Source: Micromonospora sp. WMMD1082 (GTDB taxonomy: Bacteria; Actinomycetota; Actinomycetes; Mycobacteriales; Micromonosporaceae). From it: DNA of 64,000 nt. The translations under genes and the position numbers were made by a program. Below are positions 55,683-63,606 of the stretch, one piece after another. Each line of letters begins with the position of its first letter. Within the stretch, counting starts at the first letter, position 1. The notes below the pieces were generated by a model, which made no database searches, was not told where the DNA came from, and saw only the letters and a list, made by a program, of their open reading frames with translations. The stretch is from positions 3,861,001-3,925,000 of the forward strand of contig NZ_JARUBM010000002.1 in the NCBI RefSeq assembly GCF_029626175.1, given 5' to 3'.

Positions 55683-56651
55683 TTAGGACGTGTTGGCTGC
55701 GGCCTCGGGTGGTGGGTCGGGATCGTGGTCGGAGGGGCGTGGGCCTTCCGGGCCGTTGGGGGAGAAGCGCAGCAGGGTTTCGACGCGGGTGATGCGGAAC
55801 CGTCGGCCGAGGGCGGTGATCTCGTCGATGCGGTTGCGGTCGAGGTGGTCGGCGGCCTGCTGATAGGCGGCGTTCTGGTCGGGGGTGAGTGGGCGGTGGC
55901 GGGGCTCGATGTGGCGGAAGGTGAAGGCGAGTTCGTCGCGTGCCTCTTGTGGAGTGGCGACGGCGTGGCTGATGGGCTGCCATGCCCCGTCGACGTGTTC
56001 GGCGGCGGCGTGTCGGGCGGGGAGCACTGCGGCGTGGGGGTGGGAGCGCACGGCGGCGACGCTGTCGGCGTACACGTCGGGCGGTACGAGGGCGCGTGGG
56101 TAGTGCGCGGTGAGTAGGTCGACTTTCAGCATCGCGGTGCCGACGCCGGTGGCGGCTGCCGGGTCGGCGATGACCTCTTCGTCGCAGAAGCTGTCGTGAT
56201 CGGTGAAGTCGCGGGGGTCGGGGTCGGTGGGACGCGGCGGTTCGGGTCCGTCGGGGCCAAAGCGGGCGAACGTGTCCGCGCGTATGACGCGGTGGATCTG
56301 TCCCGCGACGACGACCTCGTCGATCTTCTCCCGGTCGAGGAGCTGTGCGACGGCGGTGACTTCGGCGGCCAGGGCCGGGTCGGTGGTGTCGGGCAGCCGT
56401 TCCCGTAGTCGGTGGGCGAGGGTGTTGCGGGCGTCTTGCGGGGTGTGGTCGAGCAGGGCGTGCACCTGCCACCGTCCGTCGCCGAGGTCGACCGCGTGTC
56501 CGAACAGCGGCGCGCCGATCCGGACGACCGGGTACGCGTGCGTGCGGGAGACGGCGTCGTGATCGGTGATCGCACCGACCGGGTCGGTGGGCCGCTCGAC
56601 GCGTACGACCGCTGGCGACCGGGCGTGCTCTTCGTGACTCATGGACGTCAT
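55683..56651 (-). CDS. DUF5954-type protein, unknown function
   Basis: This 322-aa protein resembles the DUF5954 family of actinomycetes. Two similar halves are visible: VRIGAPLFGHAVDLGDGRWQ followed by TPQDARNTLAHRL and VAGQIHRVIRADTFARFGP, and later AWQPISHAVATPQEARDELA with LGRRFRITRVETLLRFSP. Each half ends with a GPDGPEPPRP-like tail (GPNGPEGPRPSDHDPDPP in the second). This internal duplication of about 140 residues is not broken. There is no signal peptide or membrane segment. ATG 56651 is the chosen start; ATG 56642 is the alternative, and no strong ribosome site is visible. Confidence 0.7.
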   Translation of the reverse strand: MTSMSHEEHARSPAVVRVERPTDPVGAITDHDAVSRTHAYPVVRIGAPLFGHAVDLGDGRWQVHALLDHTPQDARNTLAHRLRERLPDTTDPALAAEVTAVAQLLDREKIDEVVVAGQIHRVIRADTFARFGPDGPEPPRPTDPDPRDFTDHDSFCDEEVIADPAAATGVGTAMLKVDLLTAHYPRALVPPDVYADSVAAVRSHPHAAVLPARHAAAEHVDGAWQPISHAVATPQEARDELAFTFRHIEPRHRPLTPDQNAAYQQAADHLDRNRIDEITALGRRFRITRVETLLRFSPNGPEGPRPSDHDPDPPPEAAANTS

Positions 56652-57036
56652 TGTGTAACGCAGCGGATGGTGCTGTCCTGCCGGCACGCGGCGGCCGAGC
56701 CACGACACGGCGGTGGTCACATGCACCACCTGCGAGGTCTGAGGTCATCGCCGCCCGTTGCGCGGTGGTGCCAACGGATAGGTAGCTTCGACGATCAACA
56801 TACCCGTCGGCACTGCACAGTTCTGTGACGTGCCCCGGCAGGGCGCCAAACTGCGCGCCGTCCCCAGCCATCTGTGGTTGCGCTGACACAAGAACCGCCC
56901 CCCGTTTACCCCCCGAAAACCCCCGCAGACTGCTGACCGGTGCTGACAAATGATGATCACTTTGCTTCGGCGTTTGTGCAGGTCAACGCCAACTCCTGAC
57001 GGTTGATGTCAAGTCAACAAGTGCGGTGGTCGAGGA
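56652..57036. other. 385-bp stretch with no supported gene
   Basis: This non-coding stretch lies upstream of the DUF5954 gene. I found no ORF with family support. It includes C-runs (CCCCCCGTTTACCCCCCG near 56895-56917) and a GTTGA/TCAAC inverted pair near 57002-57018. It abuts the tRNA 3' fragment, so it may be the end of an integrated element. Confidence 0.4.
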
Positions 57037-57070
57037 GCGTAGGTCGACGGTTCGATTCCGTCAGGCGGCT
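57037..57070 (+). pseudogene. tRNA 3'-half fragment, possible att scar
   Basis: AGGTC (variable loop) at 57041-57045 is followed by GACGG (57046-57050), loop TTCGATT (57051-57057) and CCGTC (57058-57062), a perfect T-arm. AGGCGGC (57063-57069) and T follow as the 3' acceptor and discriminator. The upstream bases do not pair as an anticodon arm or 5' acceptor, so the gene is truncated. Integrases often leave such a 3' tRNA copy as attL or attR. Confidence 0.55.
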
Positions 57071-57077
57071 CAGGGAG

Positions 57078-57111
57078 AGGCCCTGACCAGGAGAGATGCT
57101 GGTCAGGGCCT
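57078..57111 (-). terminator. Perfect 13-bp hairpin after tetR
   Basis: AGGCCCTGACCAG (57078-57090), loop GAGAGATG, and CTGGTCAGGGCCT (57099-57111) pair perfectly. It lies 14 bases beyond the stop of the minus-strand tetR gene, and 7 bases after the tRNA fragment on the plus strand. It may serve both strands. Confidence 0.8.
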
Positions 57112-57124
57112 CCGGCGTGGGACG

Positions 57125-57733
57125 CTAGGTAGCCCGTTCGATCATGGTGTCCCAGCCATCCATAGCTGCGCCGACGATGGCGTGAGCGTGTTCGCGGGTG
57201 CAGCCGTCGTGGGCCTGAATGGACAGCCCGTGCAGCACCGTCTGCACGTACGAGGCGGCCACGGCGGCATCCAGATTCCCGGGTAGATCGCCGTCGGCGA
57301 TGCCGCGTTCGATGCGTGCCTGGATCTTCGCACGGTCGCGTCGCCGGCGCTCGTTGAGCTTGCGGCCGATGTCGTCGTGGCCGGAGCCGAGGTTGATGGC
57401 CGAGAGCACGATCATGCATCCGGGTGGTGTTGCCGGGTCGGTGTAGGCATCGGCGTTGTTGCGCAGGATGGCCTCGACCACCTCGCGGGTCTGGTGGCGG
57501 GTGAGTGCCTGGTCGGTCGGCGTGCTGCCCGGTGCGTCGTACAGCTCGATGGCCTCGTCGAACAGTCTCTCCTTGGAACCGAAGGCGGCGTACAGGCTCG
57601 TGGGGGTGATCCCGAGGGTCTCGGTGAGCATCGAGACCGAGACCCCTTCGTATCCGCGCCGCCAGAACAGCTCCATCGCCGTGTGTAGCGCCGTGTGCCG
57701 GTCAAAGGTCCGTGGGCGACCTCGCGGTGCCAT
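57125..57733 (-). CDS. TetR-family transcriptional regulator
   Basis: This 202-aa protein has the TetR N-terminal helix-turn-helix (GRPRTFDRHTALHTAMELFW, VSVSMLTETLGITPTSLYAA). A helical ligand/dimer domain follows, with CMIVLSAINLGSGHDD; the family is often tied to efflux and SDR genes. GGAGG lies 8 bases before ATG 57733. The gene is divergent from the SDR/SMR operon, with two copies of an operator-like sequence between them, so it most likely represses the operon and itself. The ligand is unknown. Confidence 0.9.
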   Translation of the reverse strand: MAPRGRPRTFDRHTALHTAMELFWRRGYEGVSVSMLTETLGITPTSLYAAFGSKERLFDEAIELYDAPGSTPTDQALTRHQTREVVEAILRNNADAYTDPATPPGCMIVLSAINLGSGHDDIGRKLNERRRRDRAKIQARIERGIADGDLPGNLDAAVAASYVQTVLHGLSIQAHDGCTREHAHAIVGAAMDGWDTMIERAT

Positions 57734-57783
57734 CGGACGTACCTCCTCGCCTGCGGTCGCTGGGCGGCCTTGCCCGTTGAAGA

Positions 57784-57823
57784 GTGGTCACTACATAATA
57801 GAATAAGTAGTGGTCGCTACATA
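57784..57823. promoter_or_regulatory. Twin TetR operator-like sites between tetR and the SDR operon
   Basis: GTGGTCACTACATA (57784-57797) and GTGGTCGCTACATA (57810-57823) are direct copies 26 bases apart. Each contains a near-palindrome, AGTGGTCACT and TAGTGGTCGCTA. The intervening AT-rich TAATAGAATAAG may hold a -10 element. The position and the 26-base spacing fit TetR dimers controlling both promoters. Confidence 0.6.
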
Positions 57824-57856
57824 TAAGCGACTGGCGCCACGGACATGGAGGCGACG

Positions 57857-58596
57857 ATGGGCCCGTTGACCGACAAGACCGCCCTGGTACCGGAGGGAGC
57901 CGGGGGATCGGTGCGGCCATAGCGTCACGACTGGCCGCCGACGGGGCCCGTGTCGCGCTGACCTACCACTCCTCGCCGGACAGGGCGAACGGCGTCGTCG
58001 AGCAGATCACCGCGTACGGCGGCACCGCTATCGCCGTGCCGGCAGCCATGCAGGACCCGCAGCAGGTGACCGCCGCCGTGGGTGCGACCGTGGAGGCGTT
58101 CGGCAAGCTGGACATCCTGGTGAACAACGCCGGGATCTTTCCCTACGGTGTCATCGATGAGTTGACCCTGGCCGACTACGAGCACACCATGGCCGTCCAC
58201 GTCCGGGCGGTGTTCGTCGCCGTCCAAGCCGCAGTGCCGCACCTCGGCGAGGGCGGGCGGATCATCAGCATCGGCAGCAGTCCGGCTGAACGTGTACCCG
58301 GACCTGGGATCAGCCTGTATGCGATGAGCAAGTCCGCTCTGGTCGGCTTCACCAAGGGCCTGGCCCGCGACCTCGGCCCGCGCGGGATCACCGCCGTGGT
58401 GGTCCATCCCGGTTCCACCGACACCGAGATGAACCCCGCCGACTCACCCGACGCCGCAGCCGAGCGGGCGCTTACCGCACTGGGGCGCTATGGCACGACC
58501 GGTGACATCGCCGCCACCGTCGCCCACCTCGCCGGACCCGGCGGCGCCTACCTCACCGGCACCACGATCACCGTTGACGGCGGGGCCACCGCATGA
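57857..58596 (+). pseudogene. SDR-family oxidoreductase, broken by a one-base frameshift
   Basis: From ATG 57857 (GAGG 5 bases upstream) the frame reads MGPLTDKTALV and then stops at a TAG near 57920. Moving to the next frame after 57888 reads TGGSRGIGAAIASRLAADGA, the glycine motif of a short-chain dehydrogenase, and continues to the TGA at 58594. The simplest explanation is loss of one base between 57888 and 57889 inside the Val codon before TGGSRGIG. The rest is intact: VNNAGIF, the active site SLYAMSKSAL (Tyr and Lys) and a complete C-terminus. It may be a real mutation or a sequence error. Its 3' end overlaps the SMR gene by ATGA, so translation of the efflux genes may depend on it. Confidence 0.85.
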
Positions 58597-59015
58597 CCGC
58601 CGCCGGGAGCCGACGAACCATGCCCCGGGTCGCGATGTCGGCCTGGTGCCTGGTCCTGTTCGCTGCGGGACTGGAGATCATCTGGGTGCTCGCACTGAAT
58701 GCGGCCGACGGCTTGGCCCGACCGGGCTGGGCAGTCGCCGGGATCGCCATCGCGATCGCCAGCCTGGTCATGCTCACCCGCGCGCTGCGGACCCTGCCGC
58801 TGAGCAGTGCCTACACCGTGTGGGTCGGCACCGGGGCGGTCGGCGTCGCCCTCGCCGGGGTGTTCGTCCTGGGCGAGCCGCTCACACCGCTGCGCGCCGC
58901 CTGCCTGGCCCTGATCGTCGCCGGCGTCATCGGACTCACACTGACCGACACGCCGTCGAACCCGGCTGAGCGCGAGCCCGGCGACCGGAAGCATCACGGG
59001 ACAGGTGAGCGCTGA
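58593..59015 (+). CDS. SMR-family multidrug efflux subunit
   Basis: This 140-aa protein has four membrane helices of the small multidrug resistance (EmrE/SugE) type. The essential Glu of helix 1 is in FAAGLEIIWVLAL. The conserved YTVWVGTGAVGVAL lies in helix 3. A hydrophilic C-terminal tail of about 20 residues (NPAEREPGDRKHHGTGER) makes it longer than a typical 105-aa SMR. ATG 58593 overlaps the SDR stop. Paired with the next gene, it probably forms a heterodimeric proton-drug antiporter. Confidence 0.88.
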   Translation: MTAAGSRRTMPRVAMSAWCLVLFAAGLEIIWVLALNAADGLARPGWAVAGIAIAIASLVMLTRALRTLPLSSAYTVWVGTGAVGVALAGVFVLGEPLTPLRAACLALIVAGVIGLTLTDTPSNPAEREPGDRKHHGTGER

Positions 59016-59332
59016 TGGCCTGGGTCTTCCTCGTCGTCGCCGGGCTGCTGGAGATCGCCTGGTCGTCAGCTCTGAAGAAGGCGGACGGGCTACGCCGAAC
59101 CGGCTGGAGCATCGCCGGGATCGCGCTGGCGATCCTCAGCCTCGCCCTGCTCTCCCTCGCGCTCGGCGACCTCCCGGTCGGGACCGCCTACGCGGTCTGG
59201 GTCGGCATCGGCGCCGTCGGCGTTGCCCTCACCGGCATCGTCGCCTTCGGCGACAGGGCCACCCCAACACGCCTTGCCGGCCTGGCCGCCATCGTCACCG
59301 GCATCGTCGGACTCAAGCTCCTCGGTGGCTGA
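59015..59332 (+). CDS. SMR-family multidrug efflux subunit (partner)
   Basis: This 105-aa protein has four helices. The essential Glu is in VAGLLEIAWSSAL, and YAVWVGIGAVGVALTG is conserved. Its start overlaps the stop of the previous gene (TGATG), so the two are cotranslated. Paired SMRs (as in YkkCD or EbrAB) assemble as antiparallel heterodimers (known of the family). It is the last gene of the tetR-controlled operon. Confidence 0.9.
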   Translation: MAWVFLVVAGLLEIAWSSALKKADGLRRTGWSIAGIALAILSLALLSLALGDLPVGTAYAVWVGIGAVGVALTGIVAFGDRATPTRLAGLAAIVTGIVGLKLLGG

Positions 59333-59368
59333 CCTGATTGTCATGGCAGGGATGCGCCGTCGCGTTGC

Positions 59369-59971
59369 CTACAGCCAGTCGTGTTCGCGGGCGTAGCGCG
59401 CCGCCTCGTGGCGGGTGCGGGTCTGCGTCTTCTGCATCGCGTTGGAGAGGTAGTTGCGTACGGTGCCCGGTGCGAGGTGGAGTCGGGTGGCGATGTCGGC
59501 GACCGAGTAGCCCTGACTGGTGACGCGGAGCACGTCGAGCTCGCGCTCGGTGAGCGGGCAGTCGTCGACGACGGCGAGTGCGGAGACGTCCGGGTCGATC
59601 CAGCGCTTGCCCTGGTGCAGGGTGGTGATGACCGAGGCGATGTGTGCCGGTTCGGCCGACTTGCTGACGAAGCCCTGGACGCCGAGTTTCAGGGCCTTAC
59701 GCAGCACACCGGGCCGGGCATGGCGGGTCAGCATGAGGATCACCTGCTCGGGCCGGGCGCGGCGGATCTGCGTGATCGCGGCGAGCCCGTCCACGCCCGG
59801 CATCTCCAGGTCGATGACCAGCACGTCGGGCCGGATCCGCAGGGTCGCCTCGACGGCGCTCTCGCCGCCGTCCGCCTCGGCGAGGACGGTGATGTCGCCC
59901 TCCAGTGGAAGCAGCGCGGCCAGAGCCTTGCGGAGCAGGGCCTCGTCGTCGGCGAGCACCACGGTCGTCAT
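59369..59971 (-). CDS. NarL/FixJ-family response regulator
   Basis: This 200-aa protein has a receiver domain with the acidic pair DDE at the start, the phosphoacceptor Asp in VLVIDLEMPG and the Lys in FVSKSAEPAH. A LuxR-type helix-turn-helix follows (LTERELDVLRVTSQGYSVAD, then APGTVRNYLSNAM). Its start overlaps the stop of the kinase gene (ATGA), so it is coupled to it. By position it controls the divergent ABC transporter, as DesR-like regulators do; palindromes lie in that promoter region. Confidence 0.92.
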   Translation of the reverse strand: MTTVVLADDEALLRKALAALLPLEGDITVLAEADGGESAVEATLRIRPDVLVIDLEMPGVDGLAAITQIRRARPEQVILMLTRHARPGVLRKALKLGVQGFVSKSAEPAHIASVITTLHQGKRWIDPDVSALAVVDDCPLTERELDVLRVTSQGYSVADIATRLHLAPGTVRNYLSNAMQKTQTRTRHEAARYAREHDWL

Positions 59972-61095
59972 CGGGACTCCTCTCCCGGCTGGGGCACGGT
60001 CGTCACGGGTCGCGCGAAGGTCGCGGCCGTCAGGAACTCCCCGCCCCGTTGCTCGGCCGTCAGGCTGCCGCCACCGTCCGACATCCGCTGCCGGAGGGCG
60101 GAAAGCCCTCTCAGCTCGGGGGCCTCGTCGCCCGATACGCCGTCGTTGACGATCGAGATGCCGGACTCGGCGAGGGTGATCCGCACCTGGGTGGCCTGCG
60201 CGTGCCGCAGGATGTTGGTGGTGGTCTCGCGCAGCACCTGGCCGAGCAGCTCGCTGGCCCGGGGATCCACCTCGGCCTCCCGGGTCACCCGTACGCGGAT
60301 GCCGGCGGCCTCGAACAGGTTCTTCGCGTTCTCGAGTTCGGCGGAGAGGTTGAGCCGCCGTTGGGCGTACGCGAGTTCTTTGGTCTGGGTGATGGTGTCG
60401 CCGACCAGGGTGTGGATCTCCCGCAGTTCCTCGTCGGCCCGCGCGGCGTCGGTGTGGACCAGTCTTCGGGCCAGGGCGGCCTTCAGCTTGACCACGTGCA
60501 GGGTGTGGCCCTGGATGTCGTGCAGGTCGCTGGCGAAGCGGACGCGTTCCCGGATGACGGCCAGCTCGGACTCGCGTTCCCGGAACTGCTCAAGCTCGCG
60601 GATGATGTCGTAGAACCGTTCGCCGGCGAACGTCAGGACGCTCACCACCACGGTGATGCCGGTCGGGGTGAGGAGATAGTCGATCAAAGTGGCGCGTACG
60701 TCAGCCCGGTCCACCAGGAGCCGGGTCGCGCCGACCACGGCGATGTAGGAGAAGAGCCCGGCGGCCGCCAGGCTCCGATGCCGCCGCAGCCGGGCGAGGG
60801 CGGACGAACCCACCACGCAGATGCCCCAGTACGCGTTGGGACTGGCCGTCAGCAGCACCCCGAGCGGCCACACCGCTCCCGCGACGATCAGGCAGGGCAG
60901 GAGGAACCGGTCCAGATCGCCGGCCGTCCATCGTTCGAAGGCCACCACGGCCGCCCCGACACCCGGTACCAGGACGAGGACGTGCCACCAGGTGTGCGCG
61001 TCGACGTACACGAGAAGGGCCGCGGCGATCACGATCGGTGGAAGTGACGTCATGAGGTTGAGCCGGCGCAGTTGTCCCTGCGTCGCCTGGGTCAT
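59968..61095 (-). CDS. Sensor histidine kinase (DesK/NarX type)
   Basis: This 375-aa kinase has about five or six membrane helices in the first 170 residues (LPPIVIAAALLVYVDAHTWW, AYWGICVVGSSALARL, GITVVVSVLTFAG). The dimerisation/phosphoacceptor helix is of the HisKA_3 type (SDLHDIQGHTLHVVKLKAAL; His is the phosphorylation site). A compact HATPase domain follows, with ETTTNILRHAQATQ as N-box and LRGLSALRQRM as the G-box region. ATG 61095 is used; GTG 61116 would add seven residues, and neither has a strong ribosome site. It probably senses membrane or envelope state. Confidence 0.88.
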   Translation of the reverse strand: MTQATQGQLRRLNLMTSLPPIVIAAALLVYVDAHTWWHVLVLVPGVGAAVVAFERWTAGDLDRFLLPCLIVAGAVWPLGVLLTASPNAYWGICVVGSSALARLRRHRSLAAAGLFSYIAVVGATRLLVDRADVRATLIDYLLTPTGITVVVSVLTFAGERFYDIIRELEQFRERESELAVIRERVRFASDLHDIQGHTLHVVKLKAALARRLVHTDAARADEELREIHTLVGDTITQTKELAYAQRRLNLSAELENAKNLFEAAGIRVRVTREAEVDPRASELLGQVLRETTTNILRHAQATQVRITLAESGISIVNDGVSGDEAPELRGLSALRQRMSDGGGSLTAEQRGGEFLTAATFARPVTTVPQPGEESR

Positions 61096-61151
61096 GCGCA
61101 GCGGTCGGGCGGTCACCACTCTCAGTATTCTGCTGGTCCGGCCGGCGGACA

Positions 61152-61179
61152 GTGACACTACGTCACACGTTGCGGTGAC
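61152..61179. promoter_or_regulatory. GTGAC half-sites between kinase and ABC genes
   Basis: GTGAC at 61152-61156, GTCAC at 61162-61166 and GTGAC at 61175-61179 form two overlapping inverted pairs in the divergent promoter region. Inverted half-sites like these suit a dimeric LuxR-type response regulator, so self-regulation and control of the exporter are likely (inference). Confidence 0.45.
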
Positions 61180-61224
61180 ATGGCGGCACTGACGGGTGGG
61201 CGCGGCCGCTGCTGTCATTGGGGC

Positions 61225-62103
61225 ATGTCCACTACACCAGTCATCGAAGTCGACCGCCTGAACCTCAGGTACGGCGAGTTCCACGCCGTGAAGGACCTCT
61301 CCTTCGAGGTGCGGCGCGGAGAGCTGTACGCGTTGCTCGGCACGAACGGGGCGGGGAAGACCTCGACCCTGGAGACCGTCGAGGGGCACCGGACGCCGAC
61401 CTCCGGCTTCGTGCGTGTCTTCGGCCGCAGCCCGCAGGACCGGCGCGTGGTACGTCCCCGGATGGGCGTTATGCTCCAGGAGAGCGGATTCTCCCCGGAC
61501 CTCACCGTTCGCGAGTCGGTCCGCCTGATCGGCAACCTCACCCGACGGGCGGACGACGTCGACCGGGTGCTCGACATCGTCGACCTCACCAGCCGGGCCG
61601 GTAGGAGGGTGTCCCAGCTCTCCGGCGGGGAGAAGCGGCGGCTGGACTTCGCCACCGCCGTCTACGGAACGCCGGAGCTGATCTTCCTGGACGAGCCGAC
61701 CACCGGCCTGGACATCCAGTCCCGGGACGATCTCTGGGCGACGGTGGACCGGCTCCGTGAGAACGGCGCCACCATCGTGCTCACCACCCACTACCTGGAG
61801 GAGGCGCAGCAGCGCGCCGACCGCATCGGGCTCATGCACCAGGGCACCCTCCACCGGGAGGGCACCGTCTCCGAGTTGACCCGCACCCTGCCGGCCGTCA
61901 TCCGTTTCTCGCTACCGCCGGCGGCGCCGGCACTGCCGCTGCCGGCCGTCGTCGACAACGGGCAGGCCGTGGTCGAGACCTTCGGCCTGCAGAAGGACCT
62001 GCACCTGCTGCTTGGGTGGGCGCAGGACCACGCCGTCGAGCTGCCGGACCTGCAGGCCGGGCCGACCCGACTCGACGACGTCTTCCGCGCCGTCGGCCGC
62101 TGA
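61225..62103 (+). CDS. ABC transporter ATP-binding protein (exporter)
   Basis: This 292-aa ATPase has Walker A GTNGAGKT (39-46; the usual Pro is Thr), signature LSGGEKRRLDF, Walker B LIFLDEPTTGLD and H-loop VLTTHYLEE. The C-terminal 80 residues resemble the extension of drug- and lipid-exporting ABC-2 ATPases. ATG 61225 gives MSTTPVIEVDRLNLRYG, the normal family start; an upstream ATG at 61180 adds Cys/Trp-rich residues that do not fit. The permease follows 41 bases on. Confidence 0.92.
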   Translation: MSTTPVIEVDRLNLRYGEFHAVKDLSFEVRRGELYALLGTNGAGKTSTLETVEGHRTPTSGFVRVFGRSPQDRRVVRPRMGVMLQESGFSPDLTVRESVRLIGNLTRRADDVDRVLDIVDLTSRAGRRVSQLSGGEKRRLDFATAVYGTPELIFLDEPTTGLDIQSRDDLWATVDRLRENGATIVLTTHYLEEAQQRADRIGLMHQGTLHREGTVSELTRTLPAVIRFSLPPAAPALPLPAVVDNGQAVVETFGLQKDLHLLLGWAQDHAVELPDLQAGPTRLDDVFRAVGR

Positions 62104-62144
62104 TCGCCATCGGTAGCCGACTCGTACCCGAGAGGATTCTCCCC

Positions 62145-62864
62145 ATGTTCTCCATCGCAGCCAGCGAGCTGATCCAGATCTTCCGCAACCGGCTGGTGCT
62201 GGTCACCAGCCTCGTCATGCCGGTGATGATCAGCGCGTTCTTCGTCTACCAGCACGACACCTTCGAGTCCATCGGCAGCCTCGGCTACATCGCGGCGATC
62301 GTGATGTTCAGCGTGGGCGCGTTCGGGCTCTACACCGCGACCGTGACCACCCTGGCGTCGCGGCGGCAGACCCTCTTCCTCAAACGACTGCGATCCACCG
62401 CTGCCCGGGACGCCGGCATCCTCGCCGGCCTGCTACTGCCCGTCACCGCCATCGCCCTGGTGCAGGTGACCGCGATCCTGGCGGTGTTGGCCTCGGTCGC
62501 CGGCGAGCCCGCCAACGCTCTGCTGCTGGCGGCGGCGGTCCTCGCCACCGTCACCATGTTGATCGGTCTGGGCCTGGCCACCGCGGGGCTGACGAACTCG
62601 CCGGAACACGCCCAGGTGACCACGCTGCCGGTCAGCCTCGGCGTCATCGCCGTGGCCACCTGGGTGGGCATCACCGGCACCGAGGAACTCACCGCGGTCA
62701 AGCGGCTGCTGCCCGGTGGCTCCGCCACCGAACTGGTCATGAACGCCTGGAACGGCGGCGTCGCGGTCGCCGACTCACTTCCCCTGCTCGCACCGACGCT
62801 GGGCTGGGTCGTCGCCGCCATCGCACTCGCCACCCGACTCTTCCGCTGGGAGCCCAGCCGATGA
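62145..62864 (+). CDS. ABC-2 type transporter permease
   Basis: This 239-aa protein has six membrane helices in the ABC-2 pattern (NRLVLVTSLVMPVMISAFFV, YIAAIVMFSVGAFGLYTATV, later helices at about 100-170 and 215-234). The conserved loop TLFLKRLRSTAARDAGI lies between helices 2 and 3. ATG 62145 has GAGAGGA 8 bases upstream. With the preceding ATPase it would form an exporter under two-component control. Its stop overlaps the GPP34 start by ATGA. Confidence 0.88.
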   Translation: MFSIAASELIQIFRNRLVLVTSLVMPVMISAFFVYQHDTFESIGSLGYIAAIVMFSVGAFGLYTATVTTLASRRQTLFLKRLRSTAARDAGILAGLLLPVTAIALVQVTAILAVLASVAGEPANALLLAAAVLATVTMLIGLGLATAGLTNSPEHAQVTTLPVSLGVIAVATWVGITGTEELTAVKRLLPGGSATELVMNAWNGGVAVADSLPLLAPTLGWVVAAIALATRLFRWEPSR

Positions 62865-63589
62865 CCGCCGCCAGACCTGACGATTCCCTCGGTGGCCGGG
62901 CCGGAACGCCCGACGAGGCGACGCAGCCGGACGCTCCGACGCTGGCGGAGGACCTCCTGCTCCTGCTGTTCCAGCCCGACTCCGGCACCATCGCGGGAGA
63001 GAACACCCTCTTCTACATCCTCGCGGGAGCCGTCGTCGCGGATCTCGCCCTCGGCGATCACGTGACCACGGCGGACCGGGGCAGGGTGCGGGCCGTCGAG
63101 GGTCACGCCCCGCCGGATGACCTGCTCCGTTCGGCGTGGGACTACGTTTCCACGAAGCCCCGGGGCGTCCAGACGGTACTCGCGGCGATCGGTCCCACAC
63201 TCCGCGCGCCACTGTTGGCGCGGCTCATCGCACGCGGCGACATCGACCGGGGGGATCGCAAGGTGCTCGGCCTGTTCCGTACGACCACCCTCCGGGAGGG
63301 GCGAAGCGGACGCCGAGCCGCCCTCCTCGGGGAGGTCCGGCGGGTCCTCGTGGACGGTGCCGAGCCACGGGCCCGCGTTGCCGCACTCGCGGCACTGCTC
63401 TCGGCGAGCGGAACTCTCCCACAGTTCCACCGCGACATCCCGTGGACCTCGCCCGTGATCAACCGTGCCAAGGAACTCGAGCGGGGCAACTGGGGCGCCG
63501 GGGCCGCCGGGGAGGCCGTGACCCGCACCATGACGGCGGTCATCGTCAACAGTGTCGTCGTGGCCACCACCGTGCTTCCCCGAAGCTAG
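62861..63589 (+). CDS. GPP34-family (GOLPH3-like) phosphoprotein
   Basis: This 242-aa protein matches the GPP34/GOLPH3 family (PF05719). LAEDLLLLLFQPDSGTI, YILAGAVVADLAL and the long helical core with RRVLVDGAEPRARVAALAAL are family features. In eukaryotes GOLPH3 binds phosphoinositides and Golgi glycosyltransferases; the bacterial role is not established. ATG 62861 overlaps the permease stop, so it is cotranscribed with the ABC exporter. Confidence 0.85.
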   Translation: MTAARPDDSLGGRAGTPDEATQPDAPTLAEDLLLLLFQPDSGTIAGENTLFYILAGAVVADLALGDHVTTADRGRVRAVEGHAPPDDLLRSAWDYVSTKPRGVQTVLAAIGPTLRAPLLARLIARGDIDRGDRKVLGLFRTTTLREGRSGRRAALLGEVRRVLVDGAEPRARVAALAALLSASGTLPQFHRDIPWTSPVINRAKELERGNWGAGAAGEAVTRTMTAVIVNSVVVATTVLPRS

Positions 63590-63606
63590 GGCCTGTGTCA
63601 GCGGGC

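Noticed and set aside
55550..55690. Protein-like stretch PFDPVPLSAHRVELPLLAEL on the plus strand
   Set aside because: No start codon with a ribosome site, only about 60 residues before it runs antisense into the DUF5954 gene. Possibly a gene remnant but not supportable.
56895..56920. C-run region considered as an RNA gene or origin element
   Set aside because: No stem-loop or known RNA pattern could be made from it.
55123..56949. A 608-codon minus-strand frame covering the end of ltrA and the DUF5954 gene
   Set aside because: Its product is Arg/Pro-rich low-complexity sequence in a different frame from the supported DUF5954 gene.
57009..57419. A minus-strand frame ending in GIEPSTYAPRPP
   Set aside because: That ending is the familiar false translation of a tRNA antisense strand. 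The DNA is the tRNA fragment and the tetR gene in another frame.
61096..61854. Long N-terminal extension of the histidine kinase frame
   Set aside because: It runs antisense through the ABC ATPase gene and lacks membrane or sensor features.
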